Virus record (IMG/VR): IMGVR_UViG_3300047444_000783
Location: 1-64,000 of that record
DNA from: a virus
Strand: one strand, 5' to 3'
DNA length: 64,000 bases
Numbering within the stretch: the first letter of the stretch is position 1; every line of letters starts with the position of its first letter. The notes beneath the pieces are model-generated. The model was not told where the DNA came from and did no database searches. It worked only from the letters and a program-made list of their open reading frames with translations. Both the position numbers and the translations under genes were made by a program. Below are positions 49,773-58,414 of this stretch, piece after piece.

Positions 49773-51554
49773 TTAAGTTGCGTAAATTCTCATGGCTACA
49801 ACTCGGTATACCCCGGTCGCCGGAGTTTGCGGGCTAGCGCTCGGATTTACCCAGGTAACATTGAGTATGTCGGTCCCGGCCCGGACTCCAGCAATGCCCA
49901 CGGCGCCAGCACTTCCCGGCGGCGTGTTGATTATTATCGTGTCGTCCGAACTAAGGCCTGGCACACTGTACGTCTGCTCCGCTACCTGAAAAGGACCTAC
50001 GGCGCTTGATATAAGAGTCGGGTTAAAGATTTGGACGTAGTTGATCTGCGCTGCAGTGACAGCGCCTTCCGAGCTGATCCATAGTGGTCCCCGTATCTTG
50101 GTAATGATATTGGCATTGTCGGCGATCTGAACTATGTCGTGGGCATCCGTACCGATGACCTTGTTTTGCAATGCACCGGTGCTGTCGCGCGCGCCCAGAT
50201 ATGTATTCTTTGGCAGCATCAACTGCTCGGTCAGAACCAACCCCTGCGGAATTCCAATCCCGACATTGTCGTTGAGATAGATGCCTCGCAGCGAACCAGG
50301 AGTGATATCCAGTGGCGTGTTGACGGTAAGCGCATTTATCCCGAGGAACACCTGGCCGTATCCAGCACCGATCCTGATACCGACAGTGCTGCCGCCGAGG
50401 CTGAACATCTGGTTGCCGTCGATCATCGCCTGATCGCCGTTTCCGTTGCCTTCAAGAAGGATGCCGATCGATGACGAACCAAGATTAAGCAGATTGCCGA
50501 TGATCTTCAGGTCGGACGTCCATTGCGCGGCAGCAGTAGCGAACCAGATGTGGGTGCCGTTGTACCCATGGACCGGGTCGCTCGTCATAAAGTTATTGGC
50601 GATAATGATCCCGCCGAGAGTCCCGGCCGTCCTGTTGAACTTAACGATCGCCGTCTTCTGCGCCTCGCAGAAGTTGTCGATAAAGGTAACCTGGCTGCTG
50701 TTTCCCGACGTGTTCCAATTAACGGCGAGCGCGATATCCCATGTCTGGAATTGGTTCGCCGTAACCTTTAAGCCGCCGCCGGCGATCAATTCGATCGCGT
50801 AATTACCTGTCAGGGCGACGTCTGACGAGAACCCGTTCCCGTGAATCAGATTGTTGCCTTCGTCTCCGCTCCCGGTGTTATTCAGCCGGACTCCACGGAA
50901 TCGCGAATTCTGGAACTGGTTGTTCAGGATTCGCATGCCGCTGACCTGCCCGGACTCGATAGCAACGTATTGGCTTTCAAACACGTTATGGGCAATCACG
51001 GACTGCTGATTAGTTCCGGTAATTGGCACTCCGTTGCCAGTCAGGGCGATCGCGGCGCCGGAACTCTGGTTGCCAGTGCTGTTAAAGATCGCATCGCGAA
51101 TCTGAAATGAACCCGTCGTCGCAACGCTGAATACGGTGGCCGTGCTTGTCGTCTGCCGAAAGACGCTGACGCCGCGACCGTCGCAGATAACATTCAGCGC
51201 GGCCTGAGCGTTGAACGCAGGCGATGCGCTGATCATGAACGTCGTAGCTCCGACGATCAGTACGACCGGGCGGTCGATCAGGGCCGTCGTCGTGAAAGCG
51301 TAGTTCCCGACCAGCCCCCGGCAGTCGACGACTCCGCCGGTCGATGGCAGCGCCTGGACAGCCGCCGAGATCTGGACTCCCGCCTCGGTACCCGTAAAGT
51401 CAGCCGCACTGACGTATGCCGGCCCGAGCAGCTTATGGATCCCAAACTTATTCAACGTCGAGACAGTCCCGTCCGCGATCGTCACCGGGGCACTTCCGAA
51501 CCCGATCGCTATATCCTCCGCGTAGGACTGTCCGAAGATGAAGGTCTCGCTCAT
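49773..51554 (-). CDS. Beta-helix tailspike 2
   Basis: A 593-residue protein with the shared anchor MSETFIFGQSYAEDIAIGFG and GIHKLLGPAYVSAADF, then PSTGGVVDCRGLVGNYAF and a beta-helix with NNQFQNSRFRGVRLNNTG-type rungs. The C-terminus includes a separate beta domain. It shares anchor and first rungs with tailspike 3, and differs completely afterwards. It probably binds another receptor sugar. Confidence 0.8.
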   Translation of the reverse strand: MSETFIFGQSYAEDIAIGFGSAPVTIADGTVSTLNKFGIHKLLGPAYVSAADFTGTEAGVQISAAVQALPSTGGVVDCRGLVGNYAFTTTALIDRPVVLIVGATTFMISASPAFNAQAALNVICDGRGVSVFRQTTSTATVFSVATTGSFQIRDAIFNSTGNQSSGAAIALTGNGVPITGTNQQSVIAHNVFESQYVAIESGQVSGMRILNNQFQNSRFRGVRLNNTGSGDEGNNLIHGNGFSSDVALTGNYAIELIAGGGLKVTANQFQTWDIALAVNWNTSGNSSQVTFIDNFCEAQKTAIVKFNRTAGTLGGIIIANNFMTSDPVHGYNGTHIWFATAAAQWTSDLKIIGNLLNLGSSSIGILLEGNGNGDQAMIDGNQMFSLGGSTVGIRIGAGYGQVFLGINALTVNTPLDITPGSLRGIYLNDNVGIGIPQGLVLTEQLMLPKNTYLGARDSTGALQNKVIGTDAHDIVQIADNANIITKIRGPLWISSEGAVTAAQINYVQIFNPTLISSAVGPFQVAEQTYSVPGLSSDDTIIINTPPGSAGAVGIAGVRAGTDILNVTWVNPSASPQTPATGVYRVVAMRIYAT

Positions 51555-51973
51555 CCCATCCTTCTCATCGCTTGATTGGCTGGCTGCGTTTTCTGGATCT
51601 TCTCAAGCAGGTTTGCCGTCACCCGCTGCATGACCGCCAGATTCTCCCGGTCGCTGAAGTTGGAGTTCATGGTGATATTCATGCTCTCATCGACGTCCAG
51701 GGCGATCCGCCGGTCCTTGTTCCTGGATAGTCTGTTATGAATATCGAGTTGCAGGAGGTACAGCCAGGACATCGCCAGCGGCCAATTGGCCATCGGGTAG
51801 AACCAGAACAGCACGGCCGCCGCGATCGCTCCCCAGACGGACATGCAGCGTACGCACGTCCAGAGGTAGATGGGGAATCGCTCGCGCAGTCGCGCGGTAA
51901 GTCGGTCCATCGTGAACAACTCGGTAATCCGCCAGGCGGACAGAACAGCAAAGATAATGTGAACAATCTGCAT
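51551..51973 (-). CDS. DUF1360-like membrane protein
   Basis: A 140-residue protein. The start MQIVHIIFAVLSAWRITELF leads into a motif WTCVRCMSVWGAIAAAVLFW, with three membrane segments in the first 80 residues. CVRCxSVWxG is the mark of the DUF1360 family, found in some bacilli and phages. A soluble basic-to-acidic tail (60 residues) follows. It is placed between two tailspikes; a link to host lysis or superinfection is possible, not shown. Confidence 0.65.
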   Translation of the reverse strand: MQIVHIIFAVLSAWRITELFTMDRLTARLRERFPIYLWTCVRCMSVWGAIAAAVLFWFYPMANWPLAMSWLYLLQLDIHNRLSRNKDRRIALDVDESMNITMNSNFSDRENLAVMQRVTANLLEKIQKTQPANQAMRRMG

Positions 51974-54319
51974 TCAAACGGTCCTCCCAAATTCTCTAAA
52001 TTCAACCCCAGGTGTTATAAGGCAGATGGTGAGTGTGTTGCCAGGTGTCGCCGCGTAATCGGCGCTACCGGCGAGAAACAGCGGGGTAAAGCTGGCGCCA
52101 CAAGATTGGCCATTTTTAATCGTTGGACTACCCGAGAACTCTATGTAAATCATCGCGCCTTGCTGCCAGCCGGTGTGCTCAATGCAATGAATCGGGGTGT
52201 TGCCAGCGATGACAAATACGATCCCGCCGGTGCCCAGCGTCGTGTTGTTCGCGGCCGTAACCGGAGTTATATCCAGAGAGAACTGGACCCGCGCGCGACC
52301 GACCGTCAGCCCGCCGTTGAGCGTCGAATGGTTGCCGACAACAAGTCCGTCCTGAATGGTTAAATCCCCGAATTCAGCCTGGGTTATTCTGGTCGCCCCG
52401 TTGAAAGTCCCATCGGTGTACCCGCCATACGCAGTCCCGTTCAGCGAGATGTTTTCCGCTCCATTCACGATGTTATGGGCGAGTGTCGTGATCGTGTTTA
52501 CGTACTGAGTTTCCAGCCAGTTGACCGGAGTCCCAAGGTCTCTAATATGGTTGTTTGTTACGATCAGGGCGAGATATGCGCTGACAATAATTGTCGAACT
52601 TGCGCCCCCGGTGTTGATGTCCCGCAATTCGCAGTTTGTGATATTCAGCCGACGTCCACCACCGGCCCCCGTATTACCGTGGATCACAGTCCCGGTATAC
52701 TGCGTGCCGCTGATGATCACTCCATCGATGTCATAACTTCCGGACGGCCCGGTCGCACCAGCCCCGTCAACTCGAATAGCCTTATCCGGATGTCCGTTGT
52801 TGTTGATGATCTGACCGCCTTTTAAAATCAGGTCCGAGTTGAAGGCATAGACATCGTAAGGCTGGGCAACGGCAGCGTTCCGGACATTATCGATAAAACT
52901 GAACCCCGACAGAGTGACGCTCGAAGCATTGCAAATGAGCGCCTGTCCCTGGTAGGAGTTGGCGATAAAGTTAGAGATGGTTATGTTCGTCGCGTTCAGA
53001 GTTGAGATGCCGAATTCTTGAGGCTGAACAGTGAGATTCGTTCCATCGCCGACAACGTTTGAGATTGCCACGCTGTCGATGTCGCCAGGATTGGCACCGT
53101 TAAATTGAATAATTCCTGCGCCGCCATGATTCGAGCGGATATCGCTGATGACAGACTTGTACAGATGGTCGGCGGTGACGCAAAGATTTCCACCGAAGCA
53201 GTCGAGATCTGCGATCGTCAGACCTTGCGGTGCGAGCGAGGAACCGCCGGTTCGCGTGACATACACACAGTTTACGACCCCGCCCCCGTTGTTGATCCAG
53301 TCGCACTGGTTGTGAATGATCTTTGTCCCGGCCGTATCCACGGTCGCCGTCGATTCGACGAGCACGCCAATGCTGGACAGGAACCAATTGTTTTCAATGC
53401 TGGTTAAGTTCCCTCTTACTCGGATCGCGGCATGTGCCGCATCCTGGCCACTGGAAGTGATCATCATGTGTTTAACGGCTGACGGGCAGGCCCAGTTGAA
53501 CATCTGGATCAGATCGACGTTTTGATCGCTGAATAGGGTCGTGGTCCCCCTACCCTCCCCGACTAGCGTCAGACAGGCATTGATCACCCCGACTGGCACG
53601 CCTCTACCGACGTCTCCAGGGCACCCGTTGTAATGACAGGTCGACACGGCCTGGGTGATGTAGTACGTGCTTGCCGGAAACTTGACGATCCCGGCCGGAG
53701 CAATCTCGAGGGTATTGCTGACAGACCCGGCGACCACGAAGTCTACGGCCGCCTGGATCGGCGCCCAGTCGTCGGTCACGCCATCACCAACCGCGCCGAA
53801 CCACTGTGGATAGATGCAGGCGGCTACCCCGGCCGCTACCGGGGCGGTCGTGCCAGCGAAGATCTTATAGAGGCCGGCAATGATCTGGCCGGCGAACGAG
53901 AGCGTTACGCTGGACGTCGACAGGATGGACCCGGGCGCGAACGAGATCGATACGTTGAGCGGAACTGTCGTATTGACCGCAACGGTTGTCGTCCCGACGC
54001 CGAGGTACAGATGCACCGGCTTGGTCGACGACAGTCCGGTAAACGGGTTAGTTGACCATGTTTGAGCACCATGTAAGGACCGCGCATCGACGACCCCGCC
54101 GGTCGATGGCAGGGCCGCGATCGCCGCCGCGATCTTGAGCGAGGCATCGGCCCCCGCGAAATCCGCGGCGCTCAGGTACGCCGGACCGAGCAGCGAATGG
54201 ATCCCGATCAGGTTCAACGTCTCGGTCGACCCGTCCGGCAGCGTAACGCCGGCGATCGGGCCATGGCCGAACGCCAGGTCCTCCTCGAAGTTGGATCCGA
54301 ATATAAATGTCTCTGCCAT
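51974..54319 (-). CDS. Beta-helix tailspike 3
   Basis: A 781-residue protein. The anchor (MAETFIFGSNFEEDLAFGHG and GIHSLLGPAYLSAADF) is shared with tailspikes 1 and 2. A first beta domain follows, then from about residue 170 a pectate-lyase-like beta-helix start (AVGDGVTDDWAPIQAAVDFV) and many rungs (NNGHPDKAIRVDGAGATG). The extra roughly 100 residues between anchor and helix set it apart. Likely receptor binding or depolymerase. Confidence 0.82.
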   Translation of the reverse strand: MAETFIFGSNFEEDLAFGHGPIAGVTLPDGSTETLNLIGIHSLLGPAYLSAADFAGADASLKIAAAIAALPSTGGVVDARSLHGAQTWSTNPFTGLSSTKPVHLYLGVGTTTVAVNTTVPLNVSISFAPGSILSTSSVTLSFAGQIIAGLYKIFAGTTAPVAAGVAACIYPQWFGAVGDGVTDDWAPIQAAVDFVVAGSVSNTLEIAPAGIVKFPASTYYITQAVSTCHYNGCPGDVGRGVPVGVINACLTLVGEGRGTTTLFSDQNVDLIQMFNWACPSAVKHMMITSSGQDAAHAAIRVRGNLTSIENNWFLSSIGVLVESTATVDTAGTKIIHNQCDWINNGGGVVNCVYVTRTGGSSLAPQGLTIADLDCFGGNLCVTADHLYKSVISDIRSNHGGAGIIQFNGANPGDIDSVAISNVVGDGTNLTVQPQEFGISTLNATNITISNFIANSYQGQALICNASSVTLSGFSFIDNVRNAAVAQPYDVYAFNSDLILKGGQIINNNGHPDKAIRVDGAGATGPSGSYDIDGVIISGTQYTGTVIHGNTGAGGGRRLNITNCELRDINTGGASSTIIVSAYLALIVTNNHIRDLGTPVNWLETQYVNTITTLAHNIVNGAENISLNGTAYGGYTDGTFNGATRITQAEFGDLTIQDGLVVGNHSTLNGGLTVGRARVQFSLDITPVTAANNTTLGTGGIVFVIAGNTPIHCIEHTGWQQGAMIYIEFSGSPTIKNGQSCGASFTPLFLAGSADYAATPGNTLTICLITPGVEFREFGRTV

Positions 54320-55413
54320 TATTGAGGCGTCCCCTGCGGTTGCGAAACCTTGTCGTGCACGGCGCTGATCAGCCGGCGGAATAGCTGGACCCCGAAATCG
54401 AATCTCAGCTTGCAGTATTTGGCGCGCGGCAGATCCTGCCCCTCGCCCTGCTTGTTCAGCATCACCATCAGCGTCCAGAACTTAATGTACGGGAGCACGA
54501 AGTCCGGCACGCGCATCAGATCGTCCAGCCTCGACACGTCATCGATCAGCCGCGTCCCCAGGATCTCGAAGTTCGTCAGACCGGTCAGCATCTGACGGAT
54601 GGTCCCCGCGTACGGCCGGCCGTGAGGGAGGACCCCGTTGATTGCCGGGACCCCAATGGAATACCGGAATAAACCGCCCCCGCCGCCGCCTGGCAGCGTC
54701 GCCGAGTAAAAGGTAGTATCGGCCGTCCAGGCCGCGCTCGCGCCTGTAACGGTCACTGTGGCGTTCGCCGTCAACGTTACCTGGTGGGTTGTGTTGAATC
54801 CGCTGATCGTTGTGATCAGCGCCCCGCCGGCCGGCCCGGCTCCGGCAACCGCGATCCGTTTCCCGATATCGTCAGTCGTGAAGGTCGCGCTCGCGCTGTT
54901 GAGTACGTTCGTTGTCGCGTTGATCGCCGCGTCGGTCACGTTCGTCGTCGCGTGCATCATGTACCGAAGGGTCCCGAGGTTACCGACCGTTCGGTAGCCT
55001 GTTCCGGTCATCACACTCGTCGGCGCCCGGTCCATTTCGAATGTCTTGGTCGACAGTTGATCCTGGTGATACTGCCGCGGGACCCCCGGGAGCGTCCGCC
55101 ACTTCGGATTATCGCGATCCAGATTCAGCCGGGTTGTCCGGTAAGTCGCTTTGTTGTTGAAGGCGATCCGGTCCAACTGCATCGTGAAGTACGGGTCCGC
55201 GTAGATCCGCTGGTTTGTCACGCTCTGGACCGCCGCAATCACCTTAATCAACTGTGTTTGCAGCACGAACTCCTTCGCCGCCGCATTCAGGTACCCAATG
55301 ATCTCATCGGGCGACCACAGTCCTGTCGACCAGTCGATGCCTCCACGATTGGAGTAATCCTCCTGCACGAGTACAGCGAGTTGTGAAAGTACGGTCGCGA
55401 CGGTTGTGCTCAT
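54319..55413 (-). CDS. Head-tail adaptor-like protein A with inserted beta domain
   Basis: A 364-residue protein. The start MSTTVATVLSQLAVLVQEDY and GLWSPDEIIGYLNAAAKEFV is a helical adaptor-like fold (as in P22 gp4 or T7 gp11 ring proteins). An inserted Thr/Val/Ala-rich beta domain (residues 155-250) resembles a distal-tail or Ig-like module. The C-terminal helical end is LRFDFGVQLFRRLISAVHDK. Coupled to the next adaptor gene by one base. Confidence 0.55.
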   Translation of the reverse strand: MSTTVATVLSQLAVLVQEDYSNRGGIDWSTGLWSPDEIIGYLNAAAKEFVLQTQLIKVIAAVQSVTNQRIYADPYFTMQLDRIAFNNKATYRTTRLNLDRDNPKWRTLPGVPRQYHQDQLSTKTFEMDRAPTSVMTGTGYRTVGNLGTLRYMMHATTNVTDAAINATTNVLNSASATFTTDDIGKRIAVAGAGPAGGALITTISGFNTTHQVTLTANATVTVTGASAAWTADTTFYSATLPGGGGGGLFRYSIGVPAINGVLPHGRPYAGTIRQMLTGLTNFEILGTRLIDDVSRLDDLMRVPDFVLPYIKFWTLMVMLNKQGEGQDLPRAKYCKLRFDFGVQLFRRLISAVHDKVSQPQGTPQ

Positions 55414-56069
55414 CAGCTTCTATCGACTGTCGAATACTCGTTGCCCGTATCCGCGTTCGGATCACGACTCCAGATCGTGAACTCGGCTGCGAATGTCCTC
55501 TGCGCTTTGTGGCCGGCGATCAAGCGATACTGATCATAGGCTTCCATCGCCTGCTGCAACTCAGCCCCGCTCTCCTTGAACCGCGCCATGTGATACACGT
55601 ACATGGTCAACGCCTCGATGTACTCCGCCTCTAGATCGATCACCGTGTTCTCATCGATCGCCCCGGGTTCGTCGAGAGTCGTAAGCGTCACGTTGTACGC
55701 GCCGGTCGGAGTCCGGTCGCAGAACCAGCGGTCGAGGCCGCATGGCGCCCACTTCGTCAGGATCCCGGTCAGGCCGTCCCATAGTGGGTTCGCCCGGTCA
55801 AAATTCTCGATCGAACTCTTTTCGATCTTCTGATTCGAGACCTGAATATTGATGATCGCGATCGCCCCCTCTGGGGTTGACTGGGCCTTCGCTCCGATCA
55901 TCGCGTACGTACGTTCGCTCGTCAGTTGCGAGGCCATCAGCGTGAACTCGAGAAACCCCTCGTTCAGCAAGACCAGCAACTCCGAGCGGGACCAGAAGAT
56001 CGGGGTCGCCTCCTCTTCAGCGAGACGGTCCAGCACCTGGTCGAGAATCTGTCCGGCGGTCGCGCTCAT
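55413..56069 (-). CDS. Head-tail adaptor-like protein B
   Basis: A 218-residue protein starting MSATAGQILDQVLDRLAEEE and containing WSRSELLVLLNEGFLEFTLM. The same layout (short helix, W-x(3-4)-E-x(2)-x-LN-E/A-x(2)-EF) begins protein A. The C-terminal half has an alternating helix pattern with ESGAELQQAMEAYDQYRLIA. It is probably one ring of a head-tail connector. It overlaps genes on both sides by 1-4 bases. Confidence 0.55.
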   Translation of the reverse strand: MSATAGQILDQVLDRLAEEEATPIFWSRSELLVLLNEGFLEFTLMASQLTSERTYAMIGAKAQSTPEGAIAIINIQVSNQKIEKSSIENFDRANPLWDGLTGILTKWAPCGLDRWFCDRTPTGAYNVTLTTLDEPGAIDENTVIDLEAEYIEALTMYVYHMARFKESGAELQQAMEAYDQYRLIAGHKAQRTFAAEFTIWSRDPNADTGNEYSTVDRS

Positions 56070-57229
56070 ACGTTATACGAGTCATAGTCGACGTTAAACC
56101 AGTCCTGGCCGCCGCCCGGGCCGACGCGGTACCGTTTGTACTGGTAGACCAACTGCATGATCGCCGTACTATCGTCCTCATTCTTCATGAAGTTGATATC
56201 CCGCTCCGCTTCCTCGATGTACGCCTTACCGAGCGCCGGGTCGTAATAGATTCCGCCGGCGAGCGCCTTGTGGCCGGGCCAGCGCGCGGCCTCCGCCTTC
56301 GCCAGCTTGATCAGCACGTCCGACCGGATCCCGTTCGGCAGGATATCGAAGTCCTCGGCGAGCGGCGGAAAGGAGCGCACATAGATGTAGGGGAAGGCTG
56401 CGCTCGAGGTTGGCCGCGGCCACATTTCATAGAGCGGGCTGCCGGCCGGGTCCGTCTCGTGGAAGGCCAAGCGCCATGGCATGCTCACGACGTTCCGACG
56501 CGGGTCCATCCCGTCGAGTAAGGTCTTGGGCGTCGCGATATCGAACGCGTACTGCCGGTCCTGGTTGACCATCGTCAGTAGTTCTTTGACGTCCTGGCCG
56601 AGCGATATATAGACAAGCGTGACCTCGTAACTGTAACCGGTGAGCGCCGCGTACGGCCACGGTACGTTGATCAGCATCCGCGTATCCGACGTGAAGCCCG
56701 TGCAGGTGACGAACGGAGTTAACGCGTTGATCCTAAACTGTCGGCCGGCCATCGAGCTGCCGCCGACCTGGACTCCCGCCGAGTGAGTGAGGGTCGTGCG
56801 TGCACGGAAACTGCTGGAGTTCAGATCGACCGAGATGACGAACACCGCCTCTTCCCCGGCGTTCCGGCCGTCGAGGACCAGCCATCGGCCTGGCGCAATC
56901 CCGCTCATCGATACCGGCTTGAGGTCGATAACTCCGGTCGTTATCGTGCCCTCCAGTAGCGTCGTGTCCACGACGTCGTTGAACGGCCACACGGTATTCG
57001 TTCCCGTGACTACACTTGAAAGCGGAGTAACTGTAACCAGCCCAGCGGTATACGTATTCGGTACAGGGAGGATGTTGTACTTGACGAGGCCGGACCAGGC
57101 GCGCCGCGCCATGATCATCCGCAGGCTGTCGTTGATATCCCGGCGGGCGAACGACCGGTCGTACAGCGGGAATTTTTGCATGACCGAGTCGGTCATCTGC
57201 TGAAAGTTTTCGTATTGCGGTGTCGGCAT
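56066..57229 (-). CDS. Head-tail adaptor-like protein C with inserted beta domain
   Basis: A 387-residue protein. N-terminal MPTPQYENFQQMTDSVMQKF and RRDINDSLRMIMARRAWSGL are helical adaptor-like. Residues 60-190 form a beta-rich inserted domain (TPLSSVVTGTNTVWPFNDVV), then a conserved ending, FPPLAEDFDILPNGIRSDVL. It seems to be a third member of the adaptor-like set at 54319-57229. A 50-bp gap follows before the next operon. Confidence 0.55.
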   Translation of the reverse strand: MPTPQYENFQQMTDSVMQKFPLYDRSFARRDINDSLRMIMARRAWSGLVKYNILPVPNTYTAGLVTVTPLSSVVTGTNTVWPFNDVVDTTLLEGTITTGVIDLKPVSMSGIAPGRWLVLDGRNAGEEAVFVISVDLNSSSFRARTTLTHSAGVQVGGSSMAGRQFRINALTPFVTCTGFTSDTRMLINVPWPYAALTGYSYEVTLVYISLGQDVKELLTMVNQDRQYAFDIATPKTLLDGMDPRRNVVSMPWRLAFHETDPAGSPLYEMWPRPTSSAAFPYIYVRSFPPLAEDFDILPNGIRSDVLIKLAKAEAARWPGHKALAGGIYYDPALGKAYIEEAERDINFMKNEDDSTAIMQLVYQYKRYRVGPGGGQDWFNVDYDSYNV

Positions 57230-57279
57230 ACCATCTTCATTTTAGAGGGTATGTAAAGGCGGGTCTGGCTAGAGGATGG

Positions 57280-57903
57280 TTACTTTTGAACGCACTCGCT
57301 GTCCGGCAGGCACCAGACTGTCCAGCCATGCTTCTGCGCGAAGCGGCAGAACCGGACGCCCATCGAACGCTCAGTCTCGTCGTAGTTGAAGATCCACCGG
57401 GTATCGTTTAAGGACTGAAGGACTTCGGTCTTGATCAACATGCAGCCGACGGCAACCGCCGCACACTCAAAAACGCCGGTCTTCGGATGGTCGTACCAGA
57501 CCAATTCGCCAATATCTTGATCCGTATCGAGATAGGACTGGATCGCGCCAATGGGATCAGAAATCTTCGGTTCTCGCCAGACCAGCGGATCACCATTATC
57601 CCGGTGAACAAGCGCGCCGACAATCGGCTTATCGCATTCCAGCAGTCTGGCCAGGATATCGCGAGGAGTCGTAATGTCGTCGTCCAGGAAGAATAGATGC
57701 GTGGCCTTTAACTCCAGCGCCTTGCGGATTGCCAGATCTCGAGCACCGCGTATCGCGTGTTTCGGCCCGAGCACGAACGACGCGGTTAGGTATATGTCAT
57801 TGTGCTCGTCTTCGTGTATTTCTTTGAGCATCCCGATCCGATTGGAATAAACGTCCGGCTCTATCGCGTGGTAAATCGGTTCGGCGATCAGGACTTTATT
57901 CAA
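57280..57903 (-). CDS. GT2-like glycosyltransferase
   Basis: A 207-residue protein. The sequence KATHLFFLDDDITTPRDILA carries a DDD metal site, and EPIYHAIEPDVYSNRIGMLK is the nucleotide-binding start. FNYDETERSMGVRFCRFAQK is the acceptor-side motif of small GT-A enzymes. It probably adds a sugar to a surface or DNA modification. No membrane segment. It heads the sugar-related group running to 63993. Confidence 0.75.
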   Translation of the reverse strand: MNKVLIAEPIYHAIEPDVYSNRIGMLKEIHEDEHNDIYLTASFVLGPKHAIRGARDLAIRKALELKATHLFFLDDDITTPRDILARLLECDKPIVGALVHRDNGDPLVWREPKISDPIGAIQSYLDTDQDIGELVWYDHPKTGVFECAAVAVGCMLIKTEVLQSLNDTRWIFNYDETERSMGVRFCRFAQKHGWTVWCLPDSECVQK

Positions 57904-58079
57904 AACTCACTCGCTTTCCAGCATTCGGTGCTGCAATATTCCATCATCCATGCCGCCCACCAGTGGTGGCCGGACTTAAACGGCAGGCCGCCCCAGTACC
58001 AGCGACCGCACGCAATGCAGGGCTGAAACGGGAACCATCCGAAGTAACGCCTGTACCAATATCGCCATCCGGTAATCAT
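57900..58079 (-). CDS. Small Trp-rich Cys4 protein, 59 aa
   Basis: Starts MITGWRYWYRRYFGWFPFQP and contains CIACGRWYWG and EYCSTECW. Ten tryptophans in 59 residues and two Cys pairs (CxxC and CxxxC) suggest a zinc ribbon with an aromatic surface. Both ends overlap neighbours by ATGA. Not a known family. It may be an accessory to the sugar genes. Confidence 0.55.
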   Translation of the reverse strand: MITGWRYWYRRYFGWFPFQPCIACGRWYWGGLPFKSGHHWWAAWMMEYCSTECWKASEF

Positions 58080-58414
58080 GTGTGTCGCTCACACGTCCGG
58101 CCAGCCACGCACGCGCACGTGCGGAATGTCTCGAGCGTCATCAGCCCGTTGACGAACTTGGCCGCCATCAGCCTCAGCGCCTCGGCCGGCACTTCGTCCT
58201 CATTGAAGACGAGGTTGACCTGGAAGTACGTTCCGTCAGACCGAAGCGCCGCAAGTTTGATGTTCGTCGCGAAGGTCGGCGGATAGTGCGTCCCATCCTC
58301 CATCGTGTGGCCGTACTCGTCGACGGCCGGACCGTACATTTTCAACATGTGCCAGCCGGGCGACTCGACGACCTCCCGGACTTTCGGATGCAGTTCAGGC
58401 TTCTCGGATGACAT
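58076..58414 (-). CDS. Hypothetical protein, 112 aa
   Basis: Starts MSSEKPELHPKVREVVESPG. The protein is a mixed alpha/beta fold with DGTHYPPTFATNIKLAALRS and strand TYFQVNLVFNEDEV, then a cysteine-containing tail (CACVAGRTC). No family recognised. The start overlaps the aminotransferase gene end by 20 bases. Confidence 0.65.
   Translation of the reverse strand: MSSEKPELHPKVREVVESPGWHMLKMYGPAVDEYGHTMEDGTHYPPTFATNIKLAALRSDGTYFQVNLVFNEDEVPAEALRLMAAKFVNGLMTLETFRTCACVAGRTCERHT

Noticed and set aside
43600-57200. Many long frames on the plus strand opposite the virion genes
   Set aside because: They are shadows of the GC-rich minus-strand genes: Arg-rich, without ribosome binding sites or motifs.
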